Assembly: GCF_949987535.1 (NCBI RefSeq)
Contig: NC_080067.1
Coordinates: forward strand, 82,361,985-82,425,984
Source: Balaenoptera acutorostrata
Lineage: Eukaryota > Chordata > Mammalia > Artiodactyla > Balaenopteridae
DNA: 64,000 nt
Reading direction: 5' to 3'
The position numbers were made by a program, and so were the translations under genes. This document shows positions 59,910-64,000 of the stretch, piece after piece. A model generated the notes under the pieces. The model was not told the origin of the DNA and searched no databases. It worked only from the letters and a program-made list of their open reading frames with translations. Position 1 is the stretch's first letter. The number at the start of each line of letters is the position of its first letter.

Positions 59910-62187
59910 CACAATGCCACTAAATACTTCTCCTTCACTAACAGGAGGCACAACTGGTAAAAACTGAAAAATCTGGTAACAATTTCATAGGCTTTTTTCA
60001 AGATATTGTATCTCAGAGACTAAATTAATCCTTACCTGCCCAGCTCAGCTAGGTCAATATGATCTCACTCCAAAAATGAAAAACTAAGTTAGTAATATAT
60101 CCAAAAAATGACAAAGAAAATCAACTGCTACCAATTTTGGAAACCAGTGGTCCCTAGTTTTTGTTGCTATGTCAAGTTAAAATCTGAGTGCCCATTCATG
60201 ATGGTAACTGACTGACATTAAAATCAATCCAAATAATAAAGCTAATGCTTTAAATTTACTTCCCCCTTTTCCTCTTTTCCTCTGAGGAAAAGCTAGGTAT
60301 TAATATGTCATTACCCTTTAATATTTTTCTCCTCCATTTATTTAAAAGGAAAAAACCCAGCAGGAATTAAATTAGCCTTTACCATAATGGAACCTTCAAA
60401 CGAAAGTTCCAACATGACATATCCAAATCATTTTTTTTCCTATTCAACCAGTTTCTTTTTTCTTCTAAAAGCGGTAGCAAAAGAAAGCAGAGATCCCTCA
60501 AGGGATAATGTCTATACTATAAATCTCTTTTAAAAATTGTTACCACATTTTAAAATTTATTACACCACAACTGAACATTTAGCCTAAGTGTAAGAAATTA
60601 GGAAAATGTCTTACTTCATACCCTTACAAATTTATGATTTAAATATAAAACTTTGTCTTTCCAGAAGTATACTGCAACACAATGATCACTCTGGGAATTA
60701 ACATGAGAGCAGGGTTGTGTCTTATAGTTTCCAAACATCCATATTCTTAGTAGTATTTAAAAGCATACTGCATTCTTTATGCCTGATCTTTCTAGGATCC
60801 CAACAGAAATATTAGGAATAATCTTTATTATAGGGTGCCAACTTTCATGTAATCTTCAAAGTTACTCTTTTTTATGACTTAAAAGACAGAAAGATATGAT
60901 TCATACTTCCTAAAACATATACTGAAAAAAGAATAACAACCTGGTTAAGTTCCATTCATTTAACAAATATTTACTGAGTACATACTGTATGCCAGGGGCT
61001 ATTTCAGATATTAGGAATAGATAGTTCCTACCACCGAGAAGCATCGGTCCAGAATTAAAGAAATTCAGATGGAAAGAGCAAATACAACACAAGCTATGTT
61101 GCCCACCGCTTTACTAACTGGAAAACTATAGCTAGACAAACTTGCCTTTCAGATATTCCTAATACACACTTTTAGGCTTGTCATGGAAAGCACAACACAG
61201 CAGTGATATTCCCTTTCTAAATTCTTGAAAGGTTTTCAGAGAATTGCTTGTATTTATCAGTAGATAGAATTTTTCTGAGGAGAAAAAATTAAATCCCTTC
61301 CTTCCAGAGTCATTTAACCTAGCATCCAAACCACTGAACTAACAAAAGAAACTGGGATGACTGTCCAATGAACAATGTGAGGCTTGACTACTTTGTAGAT
61401 AGACTTCAATCACCTTAGGATAAGCAATCTCTCTTTTATCAACTCAATAAATATATCCCCCCTTTTTTACCTTGAATTCTTAATACAGTTCCTTAAAAAA
61501 CCAAACACACACTCCAATCTTATCTGGACTGTGGTAGTAGAAAAAGGAATCTGTCAACATCAAGGCCAAGCTAGGGTTAGGATACCCTTAGAGGCTAGGC
61601 AAGGTGGTGGCTGGAAAAACCAAGGAAGAGCCAGTAGGAATTGAGGAAAGGAAGAGGTTAAAACACTTGGATGGGAAGATTCCAGAGCAGTAGTAGTTTT
61701 ATTGGGGCCACAGATACATTTTTAGGCCACTGGTCCATCTTCCCTCACCTTTAACAGAAAAAAATGTAACATATGCCTTTAGACAGCAGCAGAAAACTCA
61801 TACGGAAATCTGAGTGTTGGCTTATATATTCTTTGCCCAATAGCAACTGCTAGAGGAAAAAGCCCAAAGCAGAATCTAGGTAGGTCTGGGTAAACATTTA
61901 CGTAAAGGCTGAGGAAAATAAACTTCCACAACACCAAACACCTATAGCAGTGGTTAGTAGCCTTTTAGACCCAAGATAACAAGATGCTGACCTGTCTTCT
62001 TCAGAACCTTGTGGGGTGATGACTGTAGGCTCAAGGTTCCAGGAAGGCAATCTCTCAAAAAGTAATAAACAAAACCCAACATATAAGTACATTTTATATC
62101 TACTTTCCAGCAAGATGCTTTCATAAATGCCTCTTTTAAGATAAAAAAAATTTCTTAATAGGTTAATCACTCATATTTTATTTTAGT
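59910..62187. other. Intronic/upstream sequence, mostly unassigned
   Basis: 60955-61030 is a minus-strand L2/MIR-like 3' piece ('catttaacaaatatttactg', 'tactgtatgccaggggctat'). No exon, CpG island or RNA gene is seen. Confidence 0.45.
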
Positions 62188-62504
62188 CCATTATTTCCCA
62201 AACTTCAGTCACCCAAGTACCATTTTCAGAAGTCTTACCATATCTGCATCTCACCTGTACTATTTTTTACCTAATACAGGCCTTTCAATTGATTTATTTT
62301 TTTGCCCTATGCTTAGTAATAGTATCTGTGAAATCAGTTTTGAGGTGTTAGGTTCTTCTCCTAATTTAAACATATAAAGAACTTTTGTTTCATTCAAATG
62401 TGTGTGTAAATTTTTGGAGAATTTTTTTTTTTTAAGTTCATCTGCTTATCATTCAAATTATATTACCCATCTGATGTTACCAAAGTTTGGGAAACACTAC
62501 CTTG
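62188..62504. mobile_element. DNA-transposon-like element with inverted ends
   Basis: Left 'tatttcccaaacttcagtca' and right 'ttaccaaagtttgggaaaca' form an imperfect terminal inverted repeat about 317 bp apart, a pattern of hAT-type nonautonomous elements. The family is not identified and no clear 8-bp duplication is seen. Confidence 0.5.
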
Positions 62505-62869
62505 GTACATACTATTTTATAAAAGTGCTAGCTGAGATCTGGGACTTGGGGAGTTACTTGTGGAGAAAGCTACACTAATTGTGATGCACAGGGTTGGGGG
62601 CAAGATTGAGTGAAAAGGGAAGGATTTCATAGAGCCACAGGTTAGCAGGAAGGCACTTGGGAGACAGAGCTTGAAAAGAGGGGGAAAGGGTACCAAGAAC
62701 AACCAGAGTTTATTTTGCAGCTTGGCCTGTGCTCCCCACCTTACCAGCAGCCTTTGGTATTCCTATTACAGGTGCTTGTACTGCACAGTATGTATAAGAC
62801 CTCGAGTTCCAGAGTAGATTATACCCACATCTACGAAGAGGGCCTCCAACACATACACAAATACATCAA
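62505..62869. other. Unassigned sequence
   Basis: Nothing recognised on either strand. Confidence 0.4.
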
Positions 62870-63030
62870 TCATTTGTGTAACACCTCATAGTTCACAAAG
62901 AGTGAGGTAGGTAAAACCTCCATCTTACAGAGGAGAAAACTGAGGCGCCCTTTCTCAATGTCCCACTGCTAATATATGACAGTGCTTAAACCTAAGTCTC
63001 TTGTATCTCTCCATCACTGTGCCCTCCTAT
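62870..63030 (-). repeat. MIR SINE, minus strand
   Basis: 'acctcatagttcacaaagag', 'tccatcttacagaggagaaa' then 'actgaggcgccc' and 'aaacctaagtctcttgtatc': antisense MIR. Confidence 0.65.
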
Positions 63031-63127
63031 AACCAACAAGGGGCAAGAACCCAGTGATACAGAAACTATCTAGCTACTCATTTTGAAATAACAATAACAA
63101 TTTTAAACAACAGCTTATGTTTTCTTA

Positions 63128-63398
63128 AAGAGGCAGTATAGTATTATAGATAACAGGATGAACTCTGGAACCAGATTGCCTTGGTTCAAAAACTGGCTCC
63201 ACCATGTAGTAACTGTGTAAACTTGAGCAAGCTTTGTCTTTTTAAGCTCAATATCCTCATCTGTCAATTGTGGCTACCAACAGTATCTACCTCATAGGGT
63301 TATTTTTAAAATGCTAATGGTATCTACCTCACAGGAACACGTAAGGAACCCGAAACATCGCCTTGCAGACTGAAAGTGCAATATTAAGTGTTTGCTAT
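63128..63398 (+). repeat. MIR SINE, plus strand
   Basis: 'aagaggcagtatagtattat', 'gatgaactctggaaccagat', 'actgtgtaaacttgagcaag', 'atcctcatctgtcaattgtg' and 'tatctacctcatagggttat': a long and clear MIR. The block 'ggtatctacctca' recurs once (63323-63345). Confidence 0.85.
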
Positions 63399-63399
63399 T

Positions 63400-63620
63400 A
63401 TTATTTATTGACTGCTCTCTATTTACCAGACACTTTATACACATTACCTCATTTAAGCCTTCCAATAACCTGTGAGGTAGGTATTATCAGTTCCATTTTA
63501 CCTTTGAGGAAAGTCAAGCCCAGAAAAGTAATTTATTCAATCCCTAAACTACCAAGTGACAGATTTAAAGTCAAGCCTAATTCTAACCACCCTATGAGTC
63601 TTGCCTCTCAACATATTCAA
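63400..63620 (-). repeat. MIR SINE, minus strand
   Basis: 'tttaccagacactttataca', 'ttacctcatttaagccttcc', 'cctgtgaggtaggtattatc' and 'aagtcaagcccagaaaagta': antisense MIR directly after the plus-strand copy, giving an inverted pair. Confidence 0.8.
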
Positions 63621-64000
63621 GCTTCTTACTCAACTACATGGACAGGGAGGTCACAGGCACCCCTTTGAAAAGACCTAGGCTCTGTTCACACACCAGTATA
63701 AAATATACTTAGATTTTTAAGAATCAGTCATACACACACACACACACACACACACACAAAGCACTAAACTGATCATGGTTCTCAACACAGGAAATGCCCA
63801 GGTGTCCCTTAAGTTAGGGCATGGTCACAGATGTCAGATTCAAATACTGAACTACAACCTTCATACACCAGAAACTGAAGGTACTGTTTAAGGTATTGCT
63901 TAATTCCTTATTATCTTAGAACGTGAGCAAATGCCAGTAACCCGAAATGTGATTCGGAGAGTTTCAAAAAGTGGCTGTTCCACCTGTTAGCTGGGATCCC
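63621..64000. other. Window end; (CA)n microsatellite, otherwise unassigned
   Basis: A (CA)n tract of about 28 nt lies at 63732-63759. No exon seen. Confidence 0.6.

Noticed and set aside
58700..64000. Search for a SEC22A promoter or CpG island upstream of the first coding exon
   Set aside because: The interval is AT-rich and CpG-poor, with old repeats throughout. The promoter is probably outside the window.

Overview
The window is mammalian nuclear DNA, most likely from a cetacean (dolphin or whale) or a close cetartiodactyl relative. The evidence is many tRNA-Glu-derived SINEs of the CHR type, L1 elements with cetartiodactyl-type 3' ends, a mariner whose ends match the ruminant-type mariner, and old MIR, L2 and hAT debris. 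There are no prokaryotic features.

The only host gene I can support is SEC22A (vesicle-trafficking protein SEC22a), on the minus strand. Five coding exons are visible: 58398-58598 (with the start codon), 44900-45063, 43504-43698, 25289-25404 and 11497-11562. All have good splice sites and matching phases. They encode 241 residues: the N-terminal longin domain, the linker, and the first membrane segments. The last coding exon (about 66 residues, from family knowledge) should lie below coordinate 1. The 5' UTR exon and promoter should lie above 64000. Almost the whole window is therefore intron of one gene: introns of about 13.3, 1.2, 18.1 and 13.7 kb, plus more than 11.4 kb of the last intron.

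Layout. 1-6.4 kb: a long, nearly complete plus-strand L1 with decayed ORF1 and ORF2. 6.4-8.7 kb: an older L1. 8.9-12.3 kb: SINEs, MIRs and SEC22A exon 5. 12.3-19.8 kb: old LINE/MIR debris with three young long SINEs. 19.8-22.9 kb: an antisense old L1 carrying two SINEs. 23-30 kb: exon 4 and L2/MIR debris. 30.3-33 kb: an old L1 3' end broken up by three SINEs, a short L1 and a probable solitary LTR. 34-38.2 kb: an old L1 with a younger L1 nested in it. 38.2-42.7 kb: antisense L1 pieces. 43.5-45.1 kb: exons 3 and 2. 45-53.5 kb: mostly ancient debris, one SINE and a small processed retrocopy. 53.56-54.83 kb: a full-length mariner with a dead transposase. 56-58.1 kb: L2. 58.4-58.6 kb: first coding exon. 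58.7-64 kb: old L1, MER5A, a perfect palindrome and an inverted MIR pair.

I found no undescribed system. The points most worth following up are: a CHR SINE subfamily with a 24-bp internal duplication; SINEs whose tails carry extra non-SINE sequence; a possible in-frame tandem donor in SEC22A exon 3; an orphan 3'-UTR retrocopy at 50.1 kb; the full-length mariner whose terminal repeat resembles the source of ruminant miR-2284/2285; and several alternating purine-pyrimidine or palindromic tracts. Repeat family names come from recognising sequence by eye. They should be confirmed with RepeatMasker.
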